Below are positions 17,943-25,382 of a DNA stretch of 64,000 nt, one piece after another. The position numbers and the translations under genes were made by a program. The stretch covers positions 124,001-188,000 of the forward strand of contig NZ_JAHKSH010000001.1 in NCBI RefSeq assembly GCF_019720895.1, written 5' to 3'. Positions within the stretch are counted from its first letter, which is position 1. Every line of letters starts with the position of its first letter. The notes under the pieces are model-generated. The model was not told the DNA's origin and did not search any database. It saw only the letters and a list, made by a program, of their open reading frames with translations. The stretch is from Microbacterium salitolerans. GTDB lineage: Bacteria > Actinomycetota > Actinomycetes > Actinomycetales > Microbacteriaceae.

Positions 17943-18865
17943 CCCTTCGGCTCCGGCGCGAGCTCGTCGGGGAGCTGCGGCATCTTCTCACCGACCGACT
18001 GCAGCTCGCCGACGGCGTCGGCGAAGCCCTCCATGAGCGCGTCGAACGTCCAGCCGCCCTCGCGGTAGGCGGTGGCCACGGGCTCGGGGTGCGACCAGAG
18101 CTGCATGCGATCGCCGCCGATGCCGATCGCCTGACCCGTGATGCCGTCTGCGGCGTCGGACGCGAGGAAGGCGATGAGCCCGGCGACGTCGGCGGCGGGA
18201 CCGAAGCCGAGGTCGTGGCGGAAGAAGTCGGGCATGGCCTCGCCGCGCTCGTCGGCTTCGACGGCCTTCTGGAAGAACGGGATCGTCTTCGTCATCGCGG
18301 TGGCGGCGACGGGGATGACGGCGTTGACCGTGATGTTCGCCTTCTTGAGCTCCATCGCCCACGTGCGCACCATGCCGACGATGCCGGCCTTGGCGGCCGC
18401 GTAGTTCGTCTGGCCGAAGTTGCCGCGCTGGCCGGTCGGGGATCCGATGGCCACGATGTGACCCGGCGTGCCGGCCTCGCGCATGCGGGTGGCGGCCTCG
18501 CGCACGCAGGTGAACGTGCCGCGGAGGTGCACGTCGATGACGGCGTCGAAGTCCTCGTCGCTCATCTTCCAGAGCGTGCGGTCGCGGAGGATGCCCGCGT
18601 TCGTGACGAGCGCGTCGAGGCGGCCGTACGTGTCGTAGGCGTGGTCGACGAGGGCCTTCGCGGTCGCCGTCGGGCCGACGGGCGCGACGACGGCGCTCGC
18701 GGTGCCGCCGGCGTCGGCGATGCTCTGGACGGCGGCGTCGGCCGTCTCCTGACTGACGTCGTTGATGACCACGCTCGCGCCCTGGGCGGCGAGCTCCTGG
18801 GCGTAGGCGAGACCGAGCCCCTGGCCCGATCCTGTGACGATGGCGACTGTGCCTGCAAGCGACAT
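17939..18865 (-). CDS. phdB: SDR-family (3R)-hydroxyacyl-CoA dehydrogenase-like protein
   Basis: This 308-residue Rossmann enzyme has the NAD(P) motif TGSGQGLGLA (residues 11-20), NAG near residue 89, the catalytic Ser in AIGSPTGQ, and YAAAK. The stretch LVTNAGILRDRTLWKMSDED resembles the dehydrogenase domain of MFE-2 enzymes, which oxidise (3R)-hydroxyacyl-CoA. It is the first gene of the operon, starting at ATG 18865 behind GGAGAG. A C-terminal extension of about 50 residues is longer than in simple FabG proteins. Confidence 0.8.
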   Translation of the reverse strand: MSLAGTVAIVTGSGQGLGLAYAQELAAQGASVVINDVSQETADAAVQSIADAGGTASAVVAPVGPTATAKALVDHAYDTYGRLDALVTNAGILRDRTLWKMSDEDFDAVIDVHLRGTFTCVREAATRMREAGTPGHIVAIGSPTGQRGNFGQTNYAAAKAGIVGMVRTWAMELKKANITVNAVIPVAATAMTKTIPFFQKAVEADERGEAMPDFFRHDLGFGPAADVAGLIAFLASDAADGITGQAIGIGGDRMQLWSHPEPVATAYREGGWTFDALMEGFADAVGELQSVGEKMPQLPDELAPEPKG

Positions 18866-18923
18866 TGCTCTCTCCGATCTGTGCGCCGGTCTGGGCGGCT
18901 GAGAACCATCGAATCGTCAATGC

Positions 18924-18936
18924 TTGAAAAAGTCAA
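18924..18936. promoter_or_regulatory. Candidate MarR operator of the phenylpropanoid operon
   Basis: TTGA-AAAAG-TCAA forms an inverted repeat with a five-base spacer in the gap between the SDR and MarR genes. On the minus strand it contains TTGACT (18936-18931), a -35 box followed 17 bases later by TTCGAT. The same sequence and orientation recur at 8727-8741. An adjacent TCAA-TGC-TTGA palindrome (18917-18927) overlaps it and may be a second site. Confidence 0.6.
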
Positions 18937-18972
18937 TGGTTGTCGGAGACACGGGTTTGCTACCATCAGCGC

Positions 18973-19410
18973 ATGTCGACTGCCGAGACCGAGGTGACAC
19001 GCGGATCCGCGCTGGCGCACAACGCGAGCTTTCTTCTCACGCGAGCCAGTGTCATCGCCGCGCAGCGCGACAATCGTGCGCTCGAGCCGCTCGGTCTCAA
19101 GGTGCGCTCCTATTCGGTGTTGTCCCTCGCCGTCGAGGACGTGCCGCCGACCCAGCGCGAGATCGCGGAGTTCCTGCGTCTCGACCCGAGTCAGGTCGTC
19201 GCCCTCGTCGACGAGCTGGAGGAGCGCGGGCTCGTCGCCCGTGCGGCGGATCCTCGTGACCGTCGCGCGAAGGTCGTCGCCGCGACGGGCCCAGGCCTGG
19301 CCGCCTACGAGAAGGCCCGTGCCTCGGTCGTCGACGTCATGACCCACCTCGCCCCCGACGACGTCGCCACCTTCCAGCGCGTGCTCGAGCAGCTGGCGTT
19401 CGAAGAGTAG
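18973..19410 (+). CDS. phdR: MarR-family regulator of phenylpropanoid catabolism
   Basis: This 145-residue winged-helix protein has helix-turn-helix PPTQREIAEFLRLDPSQVVA followed by the wing ADPRDRRAKVVAA. It is divergent from the ligase/dehydrogenase operon. In phd/cou systems the MarR repressor (PhdR, CouR) is released by the aryl-CoA thioester, and I infer the same here. ATG 18973 has no ribosome site, but TACCAT at 18961-18966 lies six bases before it, so translation is probably leaderless. Confidence 0.82.
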   Translation: MSTAETEVTRGSALAHNASFLLTRASVIAAQRDNRALEPLGLKVRSYSVLSLAVEDVPPTQREIAEFLRLDPSQVVALVDELEERGLVARAADPRDRRAKVVAATGPGLAAYEKARASVVDVMTHLAPDDVATFQRVLEQLAFEE

Positions 19411-19455
19411 GGGCGCGACTCCCCCTCCCACTCACCGGGACGTACACTCGCCACC

Positions 19456-20214
19456 ATGGGCGACACGGAGGGCGTGCTCGAGCGGGCGATGCGGATCCTC
19501 GCGTGCTTCACCGAGGACGATTCCACGCTCTCGGCGTCCGACCTGAGCGCACGGACCGGGCTGTCGCCGTCGACGCTCCACCGGATCCTCTCCCAGATGG
19601 TTGAGCTCGGGATGGTCGCCCGCGTGCAGGGGCGCCGGTATGCCGTCGCACCGCGGCTGTGGGAGCTCGGCGAGCTGTCGCCCCTGGCGCTGCGCCTGCG
19701 CGAGACGGCGCTCCCGCACATGCTGCGCCTGTACGAGGCGACGGGGGAGAATGTGCACCTCGCGGTGCTCGACGGAGAGGTGCCGGGTGAGGCCTCGGCG
19801 CTGTTCGTCGGCAAGGTCACGGGCCATGCCTCGATTCCGACCCTCAGCCGCATGGGCGGGCGGCACCTGCCGCACACGGTCGGCGTCGGCAAGGCGATGC
19901 TCGCGCGCCAGGACGACGACTGGATCGCCGCCTACTGCGCGCAGCCGCTCGAGCGCGAGACCGTGCACACGATCACGGACCCGCAGGCGCTGCGGGCCGA
20001 CCTCCTGGCAACCCGCGCGCGCGGGTATGCGCGTGCGCAGGAGGAGATGACGCTCGGCAACGTGTCGATCGCGGCGGCCCTCGGATCCGTCGTGGGGCTT
20101 CCTCTGGCGGCGATCGGCGTCGTCGCGCACATCGAGCACGCGGACGAGCGGCGCATCTCGGCGCTCGTGCGACAGGCCGCGCACGACCTCACCCGTGAGC
20201 TCAACTCCCGCTGA
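19456..20214 (+). CDS. pcaR: IclR-family regulator of the pca genes
   Basis: This 252-residue protein has an N-terminal winged helix (ERAMRILACF, LSPSTLHRILSQMVELGMV) and a C-terminal IclR effector domain from about residue 80. It lies directly before pcaHGBDC on the same strand, where IclR proteins commonly respond to protocatechuate or oxoadipate. TACACT at 19443-19448 lies seven bases before ATG 19456, implying a leaderless transcript. TGAGTGGGA-containing sequences flank the gene on both sides (19424-19436 inverted, 20210-20223) and could be its sites. Confidence 0.85.
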   Translation: MGDTEGVLERAMRILACFTEDDSTLSASDLSARTGLSPSTLHRILSQMVELGMVARVQGRRYAVAPRLWELGELSPLALRLRETALPHMLRLYEATGENVHLAVLDGEVPGEASALFVGKVTGHASIPTLSRMGGRHLPHTVGVGKAMLARQDDDWIAAYCAQPLERETVHTITDPQALRADLLATRARGYARAQEEMTLGNVSIAAALGSVVGLPLAAIGVVAHIEHADERRISALVRQAAHDLTRELNSR

Positions 20215-20289
20215 GTGGGACGGTCGCGTCGATGCGGCGGAACGACCCGCCACGCTGGAGGGCACACGTCGCTGTCGAAGGAGACGCAT

Positions 20290-21108
20290 ATGACAGACAA
20301 ACCGGGCACTGCCGCACCCGAATCCCTGCTCGCCGCACCGGATCAGATCACGCAGGCCGAGATGACCCAGGAGATCCAGGATCTCCACGCGCAGTACGCG
20401 GAGCGCGTCGCGAACGGCGAGAACCTGCCGAAGACGATGACCGACTTCCCGCCGTACCGGTCGAGCATCCTGCGCCACCCCACGAAGGACCCGAAGCTCG
20501 TCGACCCTGAGACGATCGAGCTGTGGAGCCCCGCGTTCGGGCAGCGCGACGTCGCCGCGATCGAGAGCGACCTCACGCTGCAGCACACCGGGGAGCCGCA
20601 GGGCGAGCGCATGACGATCGAGGGATACGTCAAGGACAGCTGGGGCCGCCCCGTCGCGAACCAGCTCGTCGAGCTGTGGCAGGCGAACGCAGCCGGCCGC
20701 TACATCCACCAGCGCGACCAGCACCCCGCCCCGCTCGACCCGAACTTCACGGGCGCCGGTCGCGTCATCACCGACGCCAACGGCTTCTACAAGTTCACGA
20801 CGATCAAGCCGGGCGCGTACCCCTGGAAGAACCACGTCAACGCGTGGCGCCCCGCGCACATCCACTTCTCGATCTTCGGGTCCGCGTTCACGCAGCGCAT
20901 CGTCACGCAGACGTACTTCCCCGGGGATCCGCTGTTCCCGCTCGACCCGATCTACAACACGATCCGCGATCAGAAGGACCGCGACCGGCTCATCGCGGCG
21001 TACGATCACGACCTGACGGTGCCCGAGTTCTCGATGGGCTACCGCTGGGACATCGTCGTCGACGGTCCCGACGCCACCTGGACCGAGGACGAGGACGGAG
21101 ACCACTGA
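20290..21108 (+). CDS. pcaH: Protocatechuate 3,4-dioxygenase beta subunit
   Basis: This 272-residue intradiol dioxygenase subunit has the N-terminal YRSSILRHPTK extension and the iron ligands Tyr (AGRYIHQRDQH), Tyr (KPGAYPW) and two His (RPAHIHFSIFG). With PcaG it opens protocatechuate between the hydroxyls to 3-carboxy-cis,cis-muconate. ATG 20290 follows AAGGAGA. The pcaG start overlaps the stop as TGATG, supporting equal subunit synthesis. Confidence 0.96.
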   Translation: MTDKPGTAAPESLLAAPDQITQAEMTQEIQDLHAQYAERVANGENLPKTMTDFPPYRSSILRHPTKDPKLVDPETIELWSPAFGQRDVAAIESDLTLQHTGEPQGERMTIEGYVKDSWGRPVANQLVELWQANAAGRYIHQRDQHPAPLDPNFTGAGRVITDANGFYKFTTIKPGAYPWKNHVNAWRPAHIHFSIFGSAFTQRIVTQTYFPGDPLFPLDPIYNTIRDQKDRDRLIAAYDHDLTVPEFSMGYRWDIVVDGPDATWTEDEDGDH

Positions 21109-21665
21109 TGCGTGAGAAGACTCTGGAGCCCACCGCGGGCCAGACCGTCGGGCCGTTCTTCAAGTTCGGCGTCGAGTTCGAGGGCATGAACGAGGTCGCC
21201 TTCCCCCACAGTCCGGGCGCGATCATGCTCGACGGTCGCGTGTTCGATGGCGACGGCAACCCGATCCCCGACGCGATCATCGAGATCTTCGGTGCCGACG
21301 AAGACGGATCCGTTCCCCGCGACCGCGGCACGCTCGCGCGCGACGGCGGCGGCTTCACGGGCTTCGGCCGCACGTTCACCGACGACGAGGGCCGCTACTA
21401 CTTCTGGACCCGCAGTCCCGGTGCGACCGACGAGGGCAGGCCCCCGTTCATCGCGGCCATCGTCTACGCCCGCGGCCTGCCCAACAAGCTGCACACGCGC
21501 ATCTACCTGCCCGAGGCCGTCGCCGCGGGCGAGACCGATGCGCTGCTGAGCTCGCTGAGCGACGCCGAGAAGGCGACGCTGACCGCGCGCCGCACCGACA
21601 AGGGCTGGCTGCAGCACGATTTCCGGCTGCAGGGCGACGAGGAGACCGTCTTCCTTGCCTACTGA
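21108..21665 (+). CDS. pcaG: Protocatechuate 3,4-dioxygenase alpha subunit
   Basis: This 185-residue PcaG has TAGQTVGPFF at the N-terminus and the RGLPNKLHTRIYLPE segment equivalent to the metal region of the beta subunit, but lacks the iron ligands, as usual for alpha. It assembles with PcaH as (alpha-beta-Fe)n. The pcaB gene begins inside its last codons. Confidence 0.95.
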   Translation: MREKTLEPTAGQTVGPFFKFGVEFEGMNEVAFPHSPGAIMLDGRVFDGDGNPIPDAIIEIFGADEDGSVPRDRGTLARDGGGFTGFGRTFTDDEGRYYFWTRSPGATDEGRPPFIAAIVYARGLPNKLHTRIYLPEAVAAGETDALLSSLSDAEKATLTARRTDKGWLQHDFRLQGDEETVFLAY

Positions 21666-22992
21666 CGCGTCGTTCGACCTCGGCCTGATCTCTCCCGCGA
21701 CTGCCGGGAGAGATCAGGCCGTCGCCGATGACGCGATCCTGCGGGCGCTCGTCGAGGCCGAGGTCGGCATCGTCGACGCGCTCGTCGCCGAGGGTGTCGC
21801 TCCCGCGGGGATCTCCGGCGCCGCGCTGCGCGACGTCGCCCTCGATGCACGCGCCCTCGCGCGCGAGGCGGTCGCGGGCGGCAACCCCGTCATCCCGCTC
21901 GTGGCGCAGCTGCGGGTGGGCGCTTCCGATGATCTGATGCCGTGGATCCACCGCGGAGCGACGAGCCAGGACATCCTCGACACCGCGCTCATGATCGTCG
22001 CGAAGGACGCCGTGGGGCGGATCCGCGCCGACCTGTCGCGCGTGGAGCGGGCGCTCGAGGCCTTCGCGGCTGAGAACGCCGATGTCGTCGCCGCCGGACG
22101 CACGCTCACGCAGCACGCCGTCCCCACGACGATCGGCCTGCGGGCGTCGGGATGGCGCCGCGGCGCGACGCGGGCGATCGCACAGCTCGACGCGCTCGAG
22201 CTCCCCGCCCAGTTCGGCGGCGCCGCGGGCACGATGGCGGCGATGGTCGAGATCGTGCGGGCGTCCGTCTCAACACAACGCAGTCAGAACGGCGCTGCCG
22301 AGGGGCGACACGCCGCGCAGGCGGCCGAACGACCGCCGATCGACTGCGTTGTGTTGGAGAAGGTGCAGGCGATCCGCGCCGCCTACGCCGATGCGGTGGG
22401 CCTCGCGCACCTCGACGCCCCCTGGCACACCCAGCGCTTCCCCGTCACCGAGCTCGGCGACGCCGTCACTCAGGCGATCGACGCGCTCGGCAAGATGGCG
22501 ACCGACGTCGCGACCGCCTCCCGCACCGAGATCGGCGAGCTCGCCGAACCGACGGGCGGCGGATCCAGCGCGATGCCGCAGAAGCAGAACCCCGCCCGCA
22601 GCGTGCTGATCCGCTCGGCCGCGCTGCGTGCGCCGCAGCTCGGGGCGACCCTGCACCTCGCGTCGGCGCTCGCGGCCGACGAGCGCCCCGACGGCGCGTG
22701 GCACGCCGAGTGGCCCGCGCTGCGCGAGCTGCTGCGTCTCGCGCTCGGCGCCGCCTCGCACGCCGCCGACCTCGCCGAGGGGTTGCGCGTGGATCGCGAC
22801 GCCGTCGCCCGCACGCTCGCGGCGACCGACGGCCTCATCGTGTCCGAGCGCCTCAGCGCCGTGCTCGGCAAGGATCGCGCCGCGGAGGTCGTGGCGCAGG
22901 TGGCGGCGGGGGCAGACCTCGCGACCCTGGTGGATCCGGCCCTCCTGGATCCGTCCGACTACACCGGCCTCGCCCGCGCCTGGACCCCATGA
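21655..22992 (+). CDS. pcaB: 3-Carboxy-cis,cis-muconate cycloisomerase with a repeat-encoded insertion
   Basis: This 445-residue fumarase/aspartase-superfamily enzyme has HRGATSQDILDTAL, the QFGGAAGT segment and the signature GGGSSAMPQKQNP. It cyclises 3-carboxymuconate to 4-carboxymuconolactone. The start is TTG 21655, inside pcaG. Between QFGGAAGT and PWHT there are 62 residues, where I recall roughly 26 in other PcaB proteins. About 29 of these (STQRSQNG to PPIDCVVL) are translated from a palindromic repeat at 22271-22356. The frame stays open, so the gene is probably functional with an enlarged loop. Confidence 0.9.
   Translation: MPTDASFDLGLISPATAGRDQAVADDAILRALVEAEVGIVDALVAEGVAPAGISGAALRDVALDARALAREAVAGGNPVIPLVAQLRVGASDDLMPWIHRGATSQDILDTALMIVAKDAVGRIRADLSRVERALEAFAAENADVVAAGRTLTQHAVPTTIGLRASGWRRGATRAIAQLDALELPAQFGGAAGTMAAMVEIVRASVSTQRSQNGAAEGRHAAQAAERPPIDCVVLEKVQAIRAAYADAVGLAHLDAPWHTQRFPVTELGDAVTQAIDALGKMATDVATASRTEIGELAEPTGGGSSAMPQKQNPARSVLIRSAALRAPQLGATLHLASALAADERPDGAWHAEWPALRELLRLALGAASHAADLAEGLRVDRDAVARTLAATDGLIVSERLSAVLGKDRAAEVVAQVAAGADLATLVDPALLDPSDYTGLARAWTP
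22271..22356. repeat. Palindromic element family A, copy inside pcaB
   Basis: An 86-bp unit is bounded by perfect 15-base inverted arms, CAACACAACGCAGTC (22271-22285) and GACTGCGTTGTGTTG (22342-22356). The same arms, with one mismatch, bound a 98-bp unit at 38454-38551, while the interiors are unlike. The element lies wholly within pcaB and is read through in frame. Confidence 0.9.
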
Positions 22993-22993
22993 C

Positions 22994-23065
22994 CGCGAGA
23001 GTGGCCGATCCCGCCCAGAGCGGCCGATCCATCGCCCACTCTCGATGACATCCCCCACTCTCGCG
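22994..23065. repeat. Palindromic element between pcaB and pcaD
   Basis: Perfect 11-base arms CGCGAGAGTGG (22994-23004) and CCACTCTCGCG (23055-23065) enclose 50 bases, which include a third partial copy (CCCACTCTCGA, ending at 23043). It fills the 94-bp gap between pcaB and pcaD. A hairpin could form in the pca mRNA, so effects on downstream expression are possible. It is another member of the repeat-element set of this genome, but only one copy is in the window. Confidence 0.75.
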
Positions 23066-23086
23066 CCGACTCGATCAAGGAGCATC

Positions 23087-23869
23087 GTGGCAATTCCCGA
23101 AATCGCCGTCACCCAGGCCATCGGGCCCGAGGGTGCGCCCGTCGTCCTGCTCGGGCCCTCGCTCGGGACTGCCGGCGCCGTGCTCTGGGAGGACGTCGTC
23201 CCGCTCCTCGCGCAGCGCTTCCGGGTCGCGACCTGGGACCTCCCCGGGCACGGCGCCTCGGCGCCCGCGACGGGTCCCTTCACCGTCGACGACCTCGCCG
23301 ACGCGCTCGCCGCGCACGCACGCGCGTTCGACGAGCCCGTGTCCATCGCGGGCGTCTCGCTCGGGGGCGCGGTCACGCAGTCGCTCGCGATCCGCCACCC
23401 CCAGCTGCTGCGCGCCGCCGCGGCGATCTGCACGTCGGCGAACTTCGCCGCGGGGGCGGACGCCTGGCACGAGCGCGCCGCGAAGGTGCGACAGCAGGGC
23501 ACATCGGTGTTGATCGGATCCTCCGCCGAGCGCTGGTTCGCGCCGGGATCCATCGCCGCGCGTCCCGACATCACGGGGCGCCTCCTGCACACGCTCGCCG
23601 ACGCCGACCACGAGTCGTACGCGACGTGCTGCGAGGCGCTCGCGACGTTCGACGTGACCGCCCGGCTCGGATCCGTCGCCCTCCCGTTCCTCGTGATGTA
23701 CGGATCCGACGACCAGGCGACGCCGCCGGCGAAGTCGGAGGAGATCGCATCGGCGATTCCGGGGGCGACGCTCGTCGGCATCGAGGACGCTGCGCACCTC
23801 GCGCCCGCCGAGAAGCCCGCCGAGGTCGCCGCCAAGCTGGCCGCCTTCTTCGAGAGGAGCACACGATGA
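23087..23869 (+). CDS. pcaD: 3-Oxoadipate enol-lactonase
   Basis: This 260-residue alpha/beta hydrolase has the nucleophile elbow GVSLGG (Ser near residue 91), the acid in MYGSDDQATPP and the histidine in EDAAHLAPAEKP. It hydrolyses the enol-lactone to 3-oxoadipate. GTG 23087 is chosen for the AAGGAG site at 23078-23083. It is separate from pcaC, unlike the fused PcaL of some actinobacteria, but the two overlap by ATGA. Confidence 0.9.
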   Translation: MAIPEIAVTQAIGPEGAPVVLLGPSLGTAGAVLWEDVVPLLAQRFRVATWDLPGHGASAPATGPFTVDDLADALAAHARAFDEPVSIAGVSLGGAVTQSLAIRHPQLLRAAAAICTSANFAAGADAWHERAAKVRQQGTSVLIGSSAERWFAPGSIAARPDITGRLLHTLADADHESYATCCEALATFDVTARLGSVALPFLVMYGSDDQATPPAKSEEIASAIPGATLVGIEDAAHLAPAEKPAEVAAKLAAFFERSTR

Positions 23870-24267
23870 CGCGTCCGAGGGGCGAGGGGATCACCGACGG
23901 CGAGCGCTACGACGCCGGCATGGCCGTGCGCCGCGAGGTGCTGAGCGACGCGCACGTCGACCGCGCGACGGCGAACCAGACGGAGCTGACCGAGGAGTTC
24001 CAGCACTTCATCTCCCGCTATGCCTGGGGAGAGGTCTGGACGCGTCCCGGCCTCGATCGCAGGATGCGCTCGGTCGCCGTCATCACGGCCCTCATCGCGC
24101 GCGGCCACCACGAGGAGCTCGCGATGCACCTGCGCGCCGCGCTGCGCAACGGCCTCACGGTCGACGAGGTCAAAGAGGTCATCCTGCAGTCGGCGATCTA
24201 CTGCGGCGTCCCCGATGCCAACTCGGCCTTCCGCATCGCGCAGGAGGTCTACGGCTCGGAGAGCTGA
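23866..24267 (+). CDS. pcaC: 4-Carboxymuconolactone decarboxylase
   Basis: This 133-residue CMD-family protein resembles AhpD in fold. It has ERYDAGMAVRREVLSDAHVD, WTRPGLDRRMRSVAVIT and LRAALRNGLTVDEVKEVILQ, with Cys and His residues in the typical places. It decarboxylates 4-carboxymuconolactone to the enol-lactone. It is the last pca gene in the window; pcaI, pcaJ and pcaF for the final CoA steps are absent here. Confidence 0.93.
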   Translation: MTRPRGEGITDGERYDAGMAVRREVLSDAHVDRATANQTELTEEFQHFISRYAWGEVWTRPGLDRRMRSVAVITALIARGHHEELAMHLRAALRNGLTVDEVKEVILQSAIYCGVPDANSAFRIAQEVYGSES

Positions 24268-24303
24268 GTCGCGGCTCCCTGAGCGCCCCGGCCGGGCGCA
24301 TCT

Positions 24304-24367
24304 GAGGACTTGTGCCTTCCCGAGGAGGGCAGGGTGCGGATCCGTCCTCGCCACTGCACATCTCCTC
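24304..24367. repeat. Palindromic element family D, copy 1 (64 bp)
   Basis: The outer arms are GAGGACTTGTGC (24304-24315) and GCACATCTCCTC (24356-24367). An inner pair is GAGGAG (24322-24327) and GTCCTC. Total length is 64 bp, identical to copies at 30796-30859 and 30924-30987, with the inner and outer motifs at the same offsets. It lies between pcaC and the nucleoside hydrolase gene. Confidence 0.88.
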
Positions 24368-24403
24368 ACGAGCGCCCCGCCCTGCGCCCCGTAGGATCCC
24401 CTG

Positions 24404-25351
24404 GTGACCAAGATCGTGCTCGACGTCGACACCGGTGTCGACGATGCCCTCGCCGTGATGACCGCCGCCCTCTCGCCCGACGTCGACCTGCTCGCGTGCA
24501 CGACCACCTGGGGCAACATCGACGTCGATCAGGCGGCGCGCAACACCCACGCGGTGCTGCGGATGGTCGGCGCCGACGACGTACCGGTCGCGCGCGGAGC
24601 GGAGGGCCCCGTCGACGGCACGCCGCCGCGCTTCTCGGGGCACGTGCACGGTGCCGACGGGCAGGGGGGCCACGCCGACACGTCGTACGCGCCGGTGCTC
24701 GCGGAGGAGTCGGCCGTCGAGCTCCTGCTGCGCCTCAGCCACGAGCACGCCGGCGAGCTCGACATCGTCGCCGTCGGCCCGCTGACCAACCTCGCGCACG
24801 CGCTCGAGGCGGATCCGTCGCTGCCGGAGCGGATCCGTCGGGTCATCATCATGGGCGGAGCCTTCCTCGCGCCGGGAAACGCGACGCCGTCCGCGGAGGC
24901 GAACATCGCGAACGACCCGGAGGCGGCGAAGCGCGTGATCGATGCCTCGTGGGCCTGCACGCTCGTGGGCCTCGACGTCACGATGCGCCAGATGCTGACC
25001 GAGGAGCATCGCGCGCGGCTGGCCGCGGGAGGCGAGGCGGGCCGGTACGCGGCGCGGATCCTCGACCACTACTTCGAGTTCTATCGCGGGGTGACGGGCG
25101 AGCGGTGCGCCGCGAACCACGACGCCCTCGCGCTCGGCGTCGCGGCAGGGCTCGTCGACGTCGCGCTCGCGCCCGAGGTGCGCGTCGACGTCGACACGAC
25201 GCGGGGCCCGAGCCGCGGGAGCACGGTCGCGGATCTGCGTGGGATGCACCGGGGCTGGCCCGCGGTCGAGGGCACGCGGCATCGCGTCGTGCTCGAGGTC
25301 GGGGCGGGGTTCGAGGACGCGATGATCGACCTCATCGCGGGGGCGGCTTGA
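24404..25351 (+). CDS. Inosine/uridine-preferring nucleoside hydrolase family protein
   Basis: This 315-residue protein begins with the Ca2+-binding motif DVDTGVDDALAV of the IunH/Rih family and contains VGPLTNLA, IIMGGAF and NIANDPEAA. Enzymes of this family split the N-glycosidic bond of ribonucleosides to base plus ribose, and the next gene is a ribokinase, so a ribose salvage pair is likely. GTG 24404 has TAGGAT (24392-24397) six bases upstream, so it is probably leaderless. Confidence 0.9.
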   Translation: MTKIVLDVDTGVDDALAVMTAALSPDVDLLACTTTWGNIDVDQAARNTHAVLRMVGADDVPVARGAEGPVDGTPPRFSGHVHGADGQGGHADTSYAPVLAEESAVELLLRLSHEHAGELDIVAVGPLTNLAHALEADPSLPERIRRVIIMGGAFLAPGNATPSAEANIANDPEAAKRVIDASWACTLVGLDVTMRQMLTEEHRARLAAGGEAGRYAARILDHYFEFYRGVTGERCAANHDALALGVAAGLVDVALAPEVRVDVDTTRGPSRGSTVADLRGMHRGWPAVEGTRHRVVLEVGAGFEDAMIDLIAGAA

Positions 25352-25382
25352 CCGACGGATCCCGGTCGGAGAGGGTGAGCGC

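Noticed and set aside
21655-22992. pcaB as a pseudogene because of the inserted repeat
   Set aside because: The frame is intact from start to stop, and the catalytic-region motifs before and after the insert are preserved.
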